NCBI RefSeq assembly: GCF_051967575.1
Contig: NZ_JBQCJW010000001.1
Location: 62,001-126,000 of the forward strand
Length of the DNA stretch: 64,000 nucleotides
Reading direction: 5' to 3'
Source of the DNA: Solibacillus silvestris_B
GTDB taxonomy: Bacteria > Bacillota > Bacilli > Bacillales_A > Planococcaceae
Below the pieces are notes generated by a model. The model was given only the letters and a program-made list of their open reading frames with translations, made no database searches and was not told the DNA's origin. Below are positions 43,676 through 51,564 of this stretch, piece after piece (position 1 is the first letter of the stretch; the number at the start of each line of letters is the position of its first letter). Both the position numbers and the translations under genes were made by a program.

Positions 43676-45325
43676 TCATCCATTGCTTTTAACCTTTTGA
43701 TTTGTCTGTAATTTTTCGAGCTCCACATCGATCTGCTTTACATCAATCCGATCGTAAAGCGGGGTGATTGCCGCTAACCGTGTTGGCAATTTATAGATTG
43801 TCGTCCACCGGTTTTCTTTTATGCGCAGCATTTTTTGGATTTCTTCACATCCAAATGGTATAAATGGCTGTAATAGCTGGCTTAGATTTTGGATAATAAA
43901 AGTACAAGTCACTAATGTTTCTGCGCATTTCTCTCTTTTTTCATGAATGGTAATCCAAGGCTGCTGTTCATCAAAATAACGGTTTGCAGAACGTATAAAT
44001 TCAAAAATCATATCCAGTGCATTTTTACATTGACCTTTTTCAATTGATTCCCCTGCTTCTATATATATATTGTCCACACGCATTTTGATCTGTTCATCAA
44101 CAACAGCTTCCGGAACAGTGCTATCAAACGATTTTTCAATAAACTTCAATGTGCGATTTACAAAATTCGCAAATGCCCCTAATAGTTCACTATTGTGACT
44201 ATATACAAATTCGCGCCATGAAAAATCCGCATCTCTCGTTTCCGGCGCATTAATCGTTAAAAAATAACGCAGTGAATCCGGATGATATCTTTCCAAAAAT
44301 TGCGGCACCCAAACTGCCCAATTTTGGCTTGTGGACAATTTCTGTTTTTCTAAAGTTAAGTATTCATTCGAAATAACATGTTTTGGCAAACCCCCATTAT
44401 TGATGCCAAGTAAAATCGCTGGCCAAATAACTGTATGGAAAGGGATATTGTCTTTTCCGTGAATATAATAAGATTTCGTATCCCCGCTCCACCATTTCGC
44501 GACATCTAATTCATGCTGCTCGCCCCATGCTAAACTTGCTGTTAAATAGCCTGCCACCGCTTCGATCCAAACATAAATTTTCTTCCCTTCAAACCCTTTG
44601 ACAGGAACATCGATTCCATTCGGCAAATCTCTTGTAACCGCCCGATCCGGTACTCCTTCTGCTAAATAGCGCTTTGTCAGCTGAATGGCATTATCCCGCC
44701 AATTGTTATTCAAATCTGCGTTTTCCACAAATTGTTCGAGCTGTTTCTGAAACTTACTGAACGCAAAATAAAAATGTTCTGTTTTGCGGATTTCCGGTGG
44801 ATTTCCGCATATTTTGCATCTTTTATCATGTAAATCAAGCGGATCCAATATTGCGGAACATTTGTCGCATTGGTCACCTCGTGCTTTTGCCCCACAATTT
44901 GGACATATCCCTTCAACAAATCGGTCAGGCAAAAATTGTTTATCATGGACGCAATATGCCTGCTCTATTTTTTTTGTATATAAATGACCGTTTTCAAGCA
45001 ATTTCAAGAAGATTTTTTGCACTGATTGATGATGATGAACAGAATCTGTGCGCGTATATAAATCATACGTAAAGTCCAGTTTTTTAAAACAATCGGCAAA
45101 TTCATTGTGGTACCGGTCGGCAATCTCTTTTACAGTTGTATTTTCCTGATTTGCGCGTATGGAGATCGGGGTTCCATTACAATCACTTCCCGAAACGTAT
45201 AAGACTTCCTCCCCTTTCATACGATAATATCTTGCTAAAATATCTCCCGGTAATAAAGCTGCAATATGTCCTAAGTGCAATGATCCATTTGCATATGGCC
45301 AAGCACCGCCAATCAAAACTGCCAT
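43676..45325 (-). CDS. metG: Methionyl-tRNA synthetase, short form
   Basis: A 549-residue class I synthetase charging tRNA-Met. The HIGH motif region is PYANGSLHLGHIAALLPGD (residues about 10-28). Two zinc knuckles (CPNCG, CDKC, CKICG) fill the connective domain, and the KMSKS region is the variant LSTSQNW. The anticodon-binding helical domain follows, but the extra C-terminal EMAP-like domain of the usual 650-residue Bacillus MetRS is missing. Start 45325 has GAGGGGAG eight bases upstream. A T-box leader precedes it, so it is induced by uncharged tRNA. Confidence 0.95.
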   Translation of the reverse strand: MAVLIGGAWPYANGSLHLGHIAALLPGDILARYYRMKGEEVLYVSGSDCNGTPISIRANQENTTVKEIADRYHNEFADCFKKLDFTYDLYTRTDSVHHHQSVQKIFLKLLENGHLYTKKIEQAYCVHDKQFLPDRFVEGICPNCGAKARGDQCDKCSAILDPLDLHDKRCKICGNPPEIRKTEHFYFAFSKFQKQLEQFVENADLNNNWRDNAIQLTKRYLAEGVPDRAVTRDLPNGIDVPVKGFEGKKIYVWIEAVAGYLTASLAWGEQHELDVAKWWSGDTKSYYIHGKDNIPFHTVIWPAILLGINNGGLPKHVISNEYLTLEKQKLSTSQNWAVWVPQFLERYHPDSLRYFLTINAPETRDADFSWREFVYSHNSELLGAFANFVNRTLKFIEKSFDSTVPEAVVDEQIKMRVDNIYIEAGESIEKGQCKNALDMIFEFIRSANRYFDEQQPWITIHEKREKCAETLVTCTFIIQNLSQLLQPFIPFGCEEIQKMLRIKENRWTTIYKLPTRLAAITPLYDRIDVKQIDVELEKLQTNQKVKSNG

Positions 45326-45340
45326 GTTTTCCACTCCCCT

Positions 45341-45615
45341 CAAAATAAAAAAAAGCCCTAATCGAAAAAACGATTAGGACGAAAAAAATCCGTGTTACCA
45401 CCTAAATTTACAAATAGCTCACACCATTTGCCTTAATCAGTACGTGTTCATACTGCTGCTGTTGTAACGAGTGCCAACCTCGTCGTAGCCTACTTGCTTT
45501 TCGGTACGAAGCTCTAAGGTCATATTCAGTAAGATTGATTTGCTTTATTTCCACCAACAAAAGCTCTCTTGTAAACGCTTCTTACTTACTCTTCCTTGTC
45601 AAAGCCTAAATATGA
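45341..45615 (-). ncRNA. T-box leader (tRNA-Met-responsive) with terminator
   Basis: Read on the minus strand: an AAGAGAGC loop segment (Stem I) near 45572, a specifier-loop candidate GAATATGACC with ATG (Met) near 45524, and the T-box core AGGTGGTAACACGG at about 45407-45394. A terminator follows: CCTAATCG and CGATTAGG (45378-45371, 45364-45357) with a long T-run at 45354-45341. The ATG specifier fits the methionyl-tRNA synthetase gene downstream. Confidence 0.92.
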
Positions 45616-45621
45616 ATTGTC

Positions 45622-45627
45622 ATTATA
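45622..45627 (-). promoter_or_regulatory. -10 box of the T-box/metG transcript
   Basis: TATAAT on the minus strand, a few bases before the T-box leader. TTGCAA stands upstream but 20 bases away, so the -35 box is uncertain. Confidence 0.55.
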
Positions 45628-45662
45628 CTAACACCTGAATTTACCAATTGCAACATAGAAAT

Positions 45663-47492
45663 TTAGGCTAATAACTGTTTTGCGAGTTCCTTTACATCTT
45701 TATCCTTTGATTCTTTTGCATAGCGCTGAGCAAGTAATTCAATTTCTGTTCCTTGCCAATGCATTTTATTATATTCAAACAATGTTTGCATCGTAATATA
45801 TTGCAATTGAGCATCTGATGTTTGCAGGCATTTTTCCAAAAACTCCAATCCTGCCCCATCATAATTATCCAGTTCTTCAACAAGTATTAGCACAACCATT
45901 TTTTGCTCATCTGTCAGGTCATTGAAATCACCGAAGGAATTCGTTATTTCAATAAGCTCTCCGATAATTTGGGCATCGTTAAGTGCAAATAATGACATAT
46001 AATATTTATAATTTAACGGGTCGTTATTTATTTTTTCGAATAATATATTTGTTATATCCGCTCCATAAAACTGTGCTGCCGGCAATGCATAGTCATCATT
46101 CTCTTCACTGTTTTGCAGCGTTTCCATCGCTTGCTTCAGCCATACCGGATTTTCGGCAATTTCCCCAATATTGTCTTCAACCGCACGTTTTTCATGAGGT
46201 TTCCAGTTTGCGGAAAAGCGTTCTTCCCATGTCTCTTCATCGACCTGTAAATATTCATGGATTTGCGTCAATATATAAAACTGCCGAAGCGACTGGCAAT
46301 GTGTTTTTGCATGGTATGTATAGCGCATTAATGCTTGACCAGCATATTCGTAATCATCCATTGTTTGATAGGAGCCTTCATATAATAATGCTAAAATTAT
46401 TGTTCCTGCGCCCTCGAATATTTTTCCGGAAATCGCAGGCTCATGAAGTTCAATGTCCAGCTTCCCTTTATCTGCACAAATTAAGGCAGAGGCATTCCCG
46501 GGTACTGTATCTTTCAGCCCTTCAAGCAATACCCATTGACGGATCTCTTCACGCGAAGCATCCAAAAAGTTTAGTGCTTCTAATTTTCCCCAGCCCTCTA
46601 CATTTTTAGCAATATGCCATACCGCTTCATTGCTGTTTGCCGTACCGTTCGTCAGCGCAAATAGGGCGACTCCCGTGAATTCTTCATGGAGGGCGATGAT
46701 TTTTAATCGCTCTTTTTGTTCCTCGCATTTTCCCGTACCTAAAACAAGAAGAGCAAATTTCACGACTTCCCGGTGAGCCGCATGTTCAAGCAGCCAAATC
46801 GCCTCTTCCTTCACACGGCTTTCGTCTTTATCGGCTTCAGAGAACATCTCCAGAAACTCATGAAAATAACTAATGACCTTTTCATCTTTTATTTTTTCGT
46901 ATGTTACTTTTCGAGTCCGGTCATTTGGATTTGCCGCTTGCTCCAAAAATAATTTAACGAGCTTTTTCGTATAGAACGGCGACACTTGTTCTGAATGCAG
47001 CTGATCCGAAAAACCAGGCGCCAATTTTAGATGGTGCTCATCATATAAAAAATCATCGTCCGGCAAATCTTTCGAAACGAGATGGTGATGCTGATGAAAT
47101 TGCTGTTCGATAGAAGGGACAATACAGTCTTTATTCGACCATGGCAAAAACTGAATTGTCATCGAATCCTGCAGCAGCTGTTTCCCATCTACTTTCACCG
47201 TCACATTCAATTTCATAAAGCCCCCGATTTTAACGACCACTTTATGCGTTTTTCCATCGCTCGATTGGAATATTCCTTTTAACGTTGAAAAAGGAATGAT
47301 ATGCGACCAAATCGATTTACGGACATGCTGCGCGATAATTTGCCCATCAACTTTTACAACTTCCTCCAGCATTTCATTGATGATTTCGATTTTATGTCCT
47401 TTAAAATCAATGGCCCAGTATTTTTCCACTTCTTTCGCAACATCATTTTGGACATTGCGCATTTCCCGTTTAAACTCTTCTTTAAATCCCAT
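45663..47492 (-). CDS. Large uncharacterised protein with helical repeats
   Basis: A 609-residue acidic soluble protein. The N-terminal 130 residues are strand-rich (IDFKGHKIEIINEMLEEVV, later MKLNVTVKVDGKQLL), and residues 180-609 are almost wholly helical, in units of about 35-45 residues that look like HEAT/ARM-type repeats (for example LLEHAAHREVVKFALLVLG; LQTSDAQLQYITMQTLFEY). There is no signal peptide or enzyme motif. I do not know the family. GAGGAGC precedes the ATG. It is transcribed on its own, upstream of the T-box. Confidence 0.75.
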   Translation of the reverse strand: MGFKEEFKREMRNVQNDVAKEVEKYWAIDFKGHKIEIINEMLEEVVKVDGQIIAQHVRKSIWSHIIPFSTLKGIFQSSDGKTHKVVVKIGGFMKLNVTVKVDGKQLLQDSMTIQFLPWSNKDCIVPSIEQQFHQHHHLVSKDLPDDDFLYDEHHLKLAPGFSDQLHSEQVSPFYTKKLVKLFLEQAANPNDRTRKVTYEKIKDEKVISYFHEFLEMFSEADKDESRVKEEAIWLLEHAAHREVVKFALLVLGTGKCEEQKERLKIIALHEEFTGVALFALTNGTANSNEAVWHIAKNVEGWGKLEALNFLDASREEIRQWVLLEGLKDTVPGNASALICADKGKLDIELHEPAISGKIFEGAGTIILALLYEGSYQTMDDYEYAGQALMRYTYHAKTHCQSLRQFYILTQIHEYLQVDEETWEERFSANWKPHEKRAVEDNIGEIAENPVWLKQAMETLQNSEENDDYALPAAQFYGADITNILFEKINNDPLNYKYYMSLFALNDAQIIGELIEITNSFGDFNDLTDEQKMVVLILVEELDNYDGAGLEFLEKCLQTSDAQLQYITMQTLFEYNKMHWQGTEIELLAQRYAKESKDKDVKELAKQLLA

Positions 47493-47833
47493 TTATCTGC
47501 TCCTCTATTGTACACATGCTTTTAGACAATCATATTAAATATTGCTGACTATAATATTAAAAAAATCAAAACAAACAATATAATAACACAAATATCCAAA
47601 TTTCCTTGCTATAATCTTAATCGATCCATCAATATGCTAGTAGTAAAGTTGTTTACTCCAGATAAGAAGGTTTTACGATTATTCAGCGATAGGGCGCAGT
47701 TTATATAGAATATGTGGTCTTCTTTATAAAAATTTTTTCACACCGCTCTAACTGTAACACTAGACCGGGGCTATATTTGTTGTAGAAAAAAATTTAAACT
47801 ACTATAGTAAATTTCCAAATAATAAAGAACTAC
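47493..47833. other. AT-rich intergenic region, no gene seen
   Basis: Only scattered promoter-like boxes (a TATAAT at about 47612-47617, plus strand) are visible. No frame with a ribosome site and no clear hairpin was found. Confidence 0.5.
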
Positions 47834-47911
47834 TCAATAAAACACTCCTACGAGTTGTTTCCCTAATCCCCTCCCTCCTGTACCGACAATTACCACTCCA
47901 TTAATTTCCAT
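47834..47911 (-). pseudogene. Remnant of an NAD(P)-binding (SDR-like) protein N-terminus
   Basis: A 25-codon frame reads MEINGVVIVGTGGRGLGKQ then LVGVFY and stops. It looks like the beta-alpha start of a short-chain dehydrogenase (GK-VAIVTGGGRGLGK) with the glycine motif altered. There is no ribosome site and no continuation. It ends 86 bases from the SafE gene start region on the same strand and is probably debris. Confidence 0.4.
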
Positions 47912-47919
47912 TTAAATTA

Positions 47920-48702
47920 CTAGAACAGCAAATCAAAAACAACTTGAACAATTAACAGGAAAAAGATAACCGGGAGCAGCATTTGAATCCATTTCCCTTT
48001 TAAATAAGGAATGATTTTCAATCCGATATGTGAGCCTGCAATTGAGCCGACCGTTACTGGAACCGCAATGCCCCAATCGACAATGCCATAGAAAAAATAA
48101 AATAAAAAGGCGCTCATACAACTTGCAAACATCATAAAACGGGTCATTTCAGCAGCCTTTATGTAGCTAAACCGATTCTTTAAAAAGTACGTTATGTTTA
48201 AAAGCGCCGATCCCGGGCCAAATCCCCCATCGTAGATTCCGATAAAAAATGGGGCTATCATTTTCCTTCGTTGTTCGCCGTCATGGGAATCACCCTTTTC
48301 CTGATCATTCACTGCCACAGCCGCATTCCTTTTTAAAACAAAGATAAACATTGCAATAAGCACAATACAAGCTACAATATTCATCATCATTTCGGACATT
48401 CTAGTCGCTAAAAATGCACCGCTAATCCCCCCAAGTCCAGCAACCAGCATGAGCAGAAGCATTTGTTTTAGCTGCACTTTCTTTTTTAATACAAGAACAA
48501 GGACCGTCGTAAGAGAAGATACGCCCGTCGCAAATTTGTTTACTGCTACCGTCGCATGAATAGGTATGCCAACCATTAGTAAAGCAGGCAGCAATACGAA
48601 TCCTGCTGCCCCAAACATAACCCCGATAATGGCTGCAAATATGCCGATACTAAACAATAAAAATCCATCGATCGAAAGCCATTCCAATAGCAGGTTTTCC
48701 AA
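47920..48702 (-). CDS. TauE/SafE family anion exporter
   Basis: A 260-residue membrane protein with about eight helices. The two family repeats show as GVMFGAAGFVLLPALLMVG in the first half and GIYDGGFGPGSALL in the second. The family moves sulfite, sulfoacetate or related organosulfur anions. The start is TTG at 48702 with GGGGGG seven bases upstream. It diverges from a LysR-type regulator, which probably controls it. Confidence 0.9.
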   Translation of the reverse strand: MENLLLEWLSIDGFLLFSIGIFAAIIGVMFGAAGFVLLPALLMVGIPIHATVAVNKFATGVSSLTTVLVLVLKKKVQLKQMLLLMLVAGLGGISGAFLATRMSEMMMNIVACIVLIAMFIFVLKRNAAVAVNDQEKGDSHDGEQRRKMIAPFFIGIYDGGFGPGSALLNITYFLKNRFSYIKAAEMTRFMMFASCMSAFLFYFFYGIVDWGIAVPVTVGSIAGSHIGLKIIPYLKGKWIQMLLPVIFFLLIVQVVFDLLF

Positions 48703-48771
48703 GCAAATCCCCCCCTTCCATTTAAAATACTGCTATATTATTCGTATATCAAATACATAATTTTTGTTTAT

Positions 48772-48790
48772 TCATAAGTTATAATTATGA
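48772..48790. promoter_or_regulatory. Candidate LysR operator between divergent genes
   Basis: TCATAA (48772-48777) and TTATGA (48785-48790) form an inverted repeat with a T-N11-A-like spacing, and it includes TATAAT at 48780-48785. It lies 14 bases before the LysR-type ATG, in the 100-base gap to the TauE gene. Confidence 0.5.
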
Positions 48791-48803
48791 TTGGGGTGAA
48801 AAA

Positions 48804-49691
48804 ATGAATTTGCATACGCTGCGCATTTTTACGAATGTCGCAAAACTGGGGAGTATAACCGAAGCAGCGAACTTGCTGCATATTAGTCAGCCGGCCGTCA
48901 CAGCACAGATCCGAAAGCTCGAGCGCGAGACGGGGGTCAAATTGATTACAGGCAAAGGCAGAGGTATCCAGCTTACATCTGAAGGGGAATTTCTTTATGA
49001 GCAAGGACAGCGGTTATTTCATTTGGAAGAACAGATTGATGAAAAATTCAAAGTATTTTTAGAAAGGAAAAAGACAGTGCAAATTGCTGCATCATATATT
49101 CCGACGAATTATATTTTGCCGCCAGTAATTGGGGGTTATAAACTGGAAAATCCAAACGTCGATATATATATGTCGTTAGGAAATGTGCAGTCTGTTGAGC
49201 GCCGCGTCCTTGCTTATGAAGCCGATTTTGGCTTTGTCGTGCAAAGCAACACCGGTCATGAAGATTTGCAGTTCGAAAAAATACTCGATGTCCCATTTTG
49301 GTTTGTTGTACATCCGGCTCATCCTTTAGCGAATAAGGACGTATCGATTTATAAGTTAAGCGAGCACGACTTTATTTACAGGGAACGAGGCAGTTCAACA
49401 CTTGATTTACTGGAGGCGATTTTTTATTCCCATAATTGCCCGCTGCCTAAATTCGGGATGCAAATGCAGGGCTTGCTTGAATCGATAAAAGTAGTTGAAG
49501 CAGGATACGGAATGGCACTTGTCCCCTCATGCAGCGTGAAGGATTTATTAGTACAAGGTCGTCTTGCCCGAGTTTTTGTGGAACAGGCAAATATCAACCA
49601 AAGTTTGTTTATTTGCACAAGAAAAACCGATGAGGGCGAGCATCGGTTCATTCGATATTTGAAAGAGAATTTAATGGAGCTGGAGAGTTGA
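48804..49691 (+). CDS. LysR family transcriptional regulator
   Basis: A 295-residue LysR regulator of the CysB/CysL-like group. The HTH spans residues 1-60 (LHTLRIFTNVAKLGSITEAA, LLHISQPAVTAQIRKLE). The effector domain runs from about 90 to 290 (SYIPTNYILPPVIGGY; GYGMALVPSCSVKDL). GGGGTG lies before the ATG. Divergence from a TauE/SafE gene suggests it responds to a sulfur compound, but this is inference from position only. Confidence 0.92.
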   Translation: MNLHTLRIFTNVAKLGSITEAANLLHISQPAVTAQIRKLERETGVKLITGKGRGIQLTSEGEFLYEQGQRLFHLEEQIDEKFKVFLERKKTVQIAASYIPTNYILPPVIGGYKLENPNVDIYMSLGNVQSVERRVLAYEADFGFVVQSNTGHEDLQFEKILDVPFWFVVHPAHPLANKDVSIYKLSEHDFIYRERGSSTLDLLEAIFYSHNCPLPKFGMQMQGLLESIKVVEAGYGMALVPSCSVKDLLVQGRLARVFVEQANINQSLFICTRKTDEGEHRFIRYLKENLMELES

Positions 49692-49707
49692 CGCTCTAGC
49701 TCCATTT
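49673..49707 (+). terminator. Terminator overlapping the LysR gene end
   Basis: ATGGAGCT and AGCTCCAT, extended by AGAG and CTCT, form a stem that begins inside the last codons of the LysR gene and contains its stop codon. A short T-run follows. Confidence 0.75.
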
Positions 49708-49805
49708 CCGCTGCCATTCAATCTTTACTGTATAACAAATAGCGCATTCCAGCTTATGCCATTTTTATTAAGCGGGAAATTTCACATTAAAATCTAACTG
49801 TATTG

Positions 49806-49839
49806 CAAAATAAAAAGGACCAGATACTAGCCTAGTCCT
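49806..49839 (-). terminator. Leftward terminator
   Basis: AGGACTAG and CTGGTCCT (49839-49832, 49823-49816) form an 8-base stem with one mismatch, followed on the minus strand by TTTTTATTTT. The stop codon of the gene fragment at 49832 lies in its first arm, as is usual for a gene end. Confidence 0.7.
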
Positions 49840-49993
49840 GAAGTTGAATATGTATCGATAATTGTGCAAATGTAAATAGCCTATACGACTGTTCGCCATA
49901 AATGTGTTCCGCTTTCTCCATGAAAGCGAGAATCTCCGGACCGAACTGCCGAAACCGGTTGGAATACAGGCCGCTCTTTTCCAATGAAATTCT
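49832..49993 (-). pseudogene. Possible C-terminal gene fragment next to the repeat array
   Basis: The last 50 codons of a leftward frame read like protein (FRQFGPEILAFMEKAEHIYG then EQSYRLFTFAQLSIHIQLQD) and stop right at a terminator. Upstream the frame runs into the palindromic repeat array and loses protein character. It may be the end of a gene interrupted or eroded there; I cannot name the gene. It could also be chance. Confidence 0.3.
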
Positions 49994-50254
49994 GCACTTA
50001 ACTGATCGATACGATAAATAAGCGGAGAAATTCCCCTTATTTCGAAAATAAAAGAAATAATGGCTCAAATAGACGGAGAAATTCCGCCTATTGACCAGAA
50101 AAATGCGGAAAAGGGGGCGTTTTCTATAAATAGACGGAAAAATTCCCCTTATTTCCCCTGAAACGGGCTCCAATCCATAAATAAGCGGAAAAACTCCGCT
50201 TATTTTCCGCCCACATGCCGTTCAGGCCGCTCCTTTACAATGAAATTCTGCACT
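49967..50254. repeat. Palindromic hairpin array framed by 33-base direct repeats
   Basis: Two near-identical direct repeats (starting CAGGCCGCTC, 49967-49999 and 50223-50253) flank a block with four hairpins at 50016-50042, 50068-50092, 50128-50154 and 50179-50205. Arms are AATA(A/G)(G/A)CGGA and its near complement, loops five bases. The last is a perfect 11-base stem (AAATAAGCGGA). No coding frame of normal composition crosses it. It is the same family as at 30589. Confidence 0.75.
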
Positions 50255-50269
50255 TGCTCCTAAAGTTTA

Positions 50270-51247
50270 TTACTGTATTTTTACAACGACTTTCCCGTTA
50301 TGCTCTCCGTTTATAACAGCATCAAATGCTTTACCCGCTTGTTCTAAAGGATAGCTATGGCCAATCACCGGTTTAAGCAGCTTATTTTCCAATAGCTGTG
50401 CCACATCGCTTATCAATTGCTCATGCTCTTCTACAGTTACATTGAACAATACCATCCCGCGAACATCACATTCTTTTTGCATAATGAGACGAGGGTTAAT
50501 ATCAATCTCTCCCCGATTCCCTACTACTACAATCACGCCTTGCTTTGCGATCATTTGCAAATCCGTCTGCAAATTAGCGTTTGCCAAAAATTCTATAATC
50601 ACATCCGGCCCTTTTCCATCCGTTGCATTAAGTACTGCATATACCGTTTGTTCTGTAATATGATCAAGCACAACATCCGCGCCCGCTTCTTTTACAAGCT
50701 GTTTACCTGCTTCCTTGCTTGCTGTACCGATCACTTTCGCACCTAATGCTTTTGCTATTTGAACAGCTTGCAAGCCTACAGCGCCACTAGCTCCATGTAT
50801 GAGAACGGTTTGCCCCGGTTTTACATTTGCCTTGCTTACTAAAGCCCGGTATGCGGTCAATGCAGGAATCCCCAATGCTGCCCCTTGTTCAAAAGAAATA
50901 TGGTCAGGTAGCGAATGCACAAAACGGCTTTCACAGATGACTTTTTCCGCAATCGTCCCGCTACTTTTCCCGCTAGGCAAGCTTGCGATAAATACACGAT
51001 CACCCGCTTTTATATTTGTCACTTGTTCGCCAACCTGTTCGACAATCCCCGCTCCATCTAGACCGGGTGTATATGGCAGATCAGGTTTAATCGCATATGT
51101 ACCGGTCGACGTATAAACATCACTTGGATTCACGCCCGCCGCATAAAGATTTATTCTTACTTCATTTTCAGCTGGCATATGTATTTCGGTTTGCTCGACT
51201 ACTAAATTTTCTGATGTACCAAATTGGTTTATTCTTATTGCTTTCAA
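50270..51247 (-). CDS. Quinone oxidoreductase-like zinc-less MDR family protein
   Basis: A 325-residue medium-chain dehydrogenase/reductase of the quinone-oxidoreductase (QOR) type, NADPH-dependent. The GroES-like first half has GVNPSDVYTSTG and TPGLDGAGIVEQVG; the Rossmann half has VLIHGASGAVGLQAVQIAK. The zinc ligands of alcohol dehydrogenases are absent. The start is taken as TTG 51247 (reading MKAIRINQFG) with AGGTG six bases upstream; GTG at 51256 is the alternative. It is transcribed alone, away from an oligopeptidase gene. Confidence 0.9.
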   Translation of the reverse strand: MKAIRINQFGTSENLVVEQTEIHMPAENEVRINLYAAGVNPSDVYTSTGTYAIKPDLPYTPGLDGAGIVEQVGEQVTNIKAGDRVFIASLPSGKSSGTIAEKVICESRFVHSLPDHISFEQGAALGIPALTAYRALVSKANVKPGQTVLIHGASGAVGLQAVQIAKALGAKVIGTASKEAGKQLVKEAGADVVLDHITEQTVYAVLNATDGKGPDVIIEFLANANLQTDLQMIAKQGVIVVVGNRGEIDINPRLIMQKECDVRGMVLFNVTVEEHEQLISDVAQLLENKLLKPVIGHSYPLEQAGKAFDAVINGEHNGKVVVKIQ

Positions 51248-51346
51248 TAACCTCACCTCGAAATGTATAGTATTTTAAGAATATTGGAAATTTTACTTTT
51301 TGTATAGCGATTGCCACTTAATATTCTTTTAGCATTATTAATTTTA

Positions 51347-51388
51347 AAAAAGTAGCCTAAACAGTTTAGTTGGCTTGTGCTACTTTTT
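51347..51388. terminator. Terminator-like hairpin in a divergent promoter region
   Basis: AAAAAGTAGC (51347-51356) and GCTACTTTTT (51379-51388) form a perfect 10-base stem with a 22-base loop. It lies between two divergent genes, where no terminator is needed. The rest of this 316-base gap (51248-51564) holds a TATAAT at 51487-51492 that could serve the oligopeptidase gene, and nothing else clear. Confidence 0.55.
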
Positions 51389-51564
51389 AGTGTTTTCTAT
51401 TCAGTTTAAAGCGATTACACTCTTTTATCAGCGGTCAAAGCAACATAACATTTGTTTTATAAATATTTATTTAACACAATTAGACATATAATTACTGTTA
51501 AAAAATGGAGGATTATAAACAAACATATCGAAATTATAGTGTGATAGAGAAAGGAGAATTGAAT

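Noticed and set aside
50016..50205. The hairpin array considered as a CRISPR array.
   Set aside because: The repeats are palindromes of varying sequence with no constant repeat-spacer period, and no cas gene is present.
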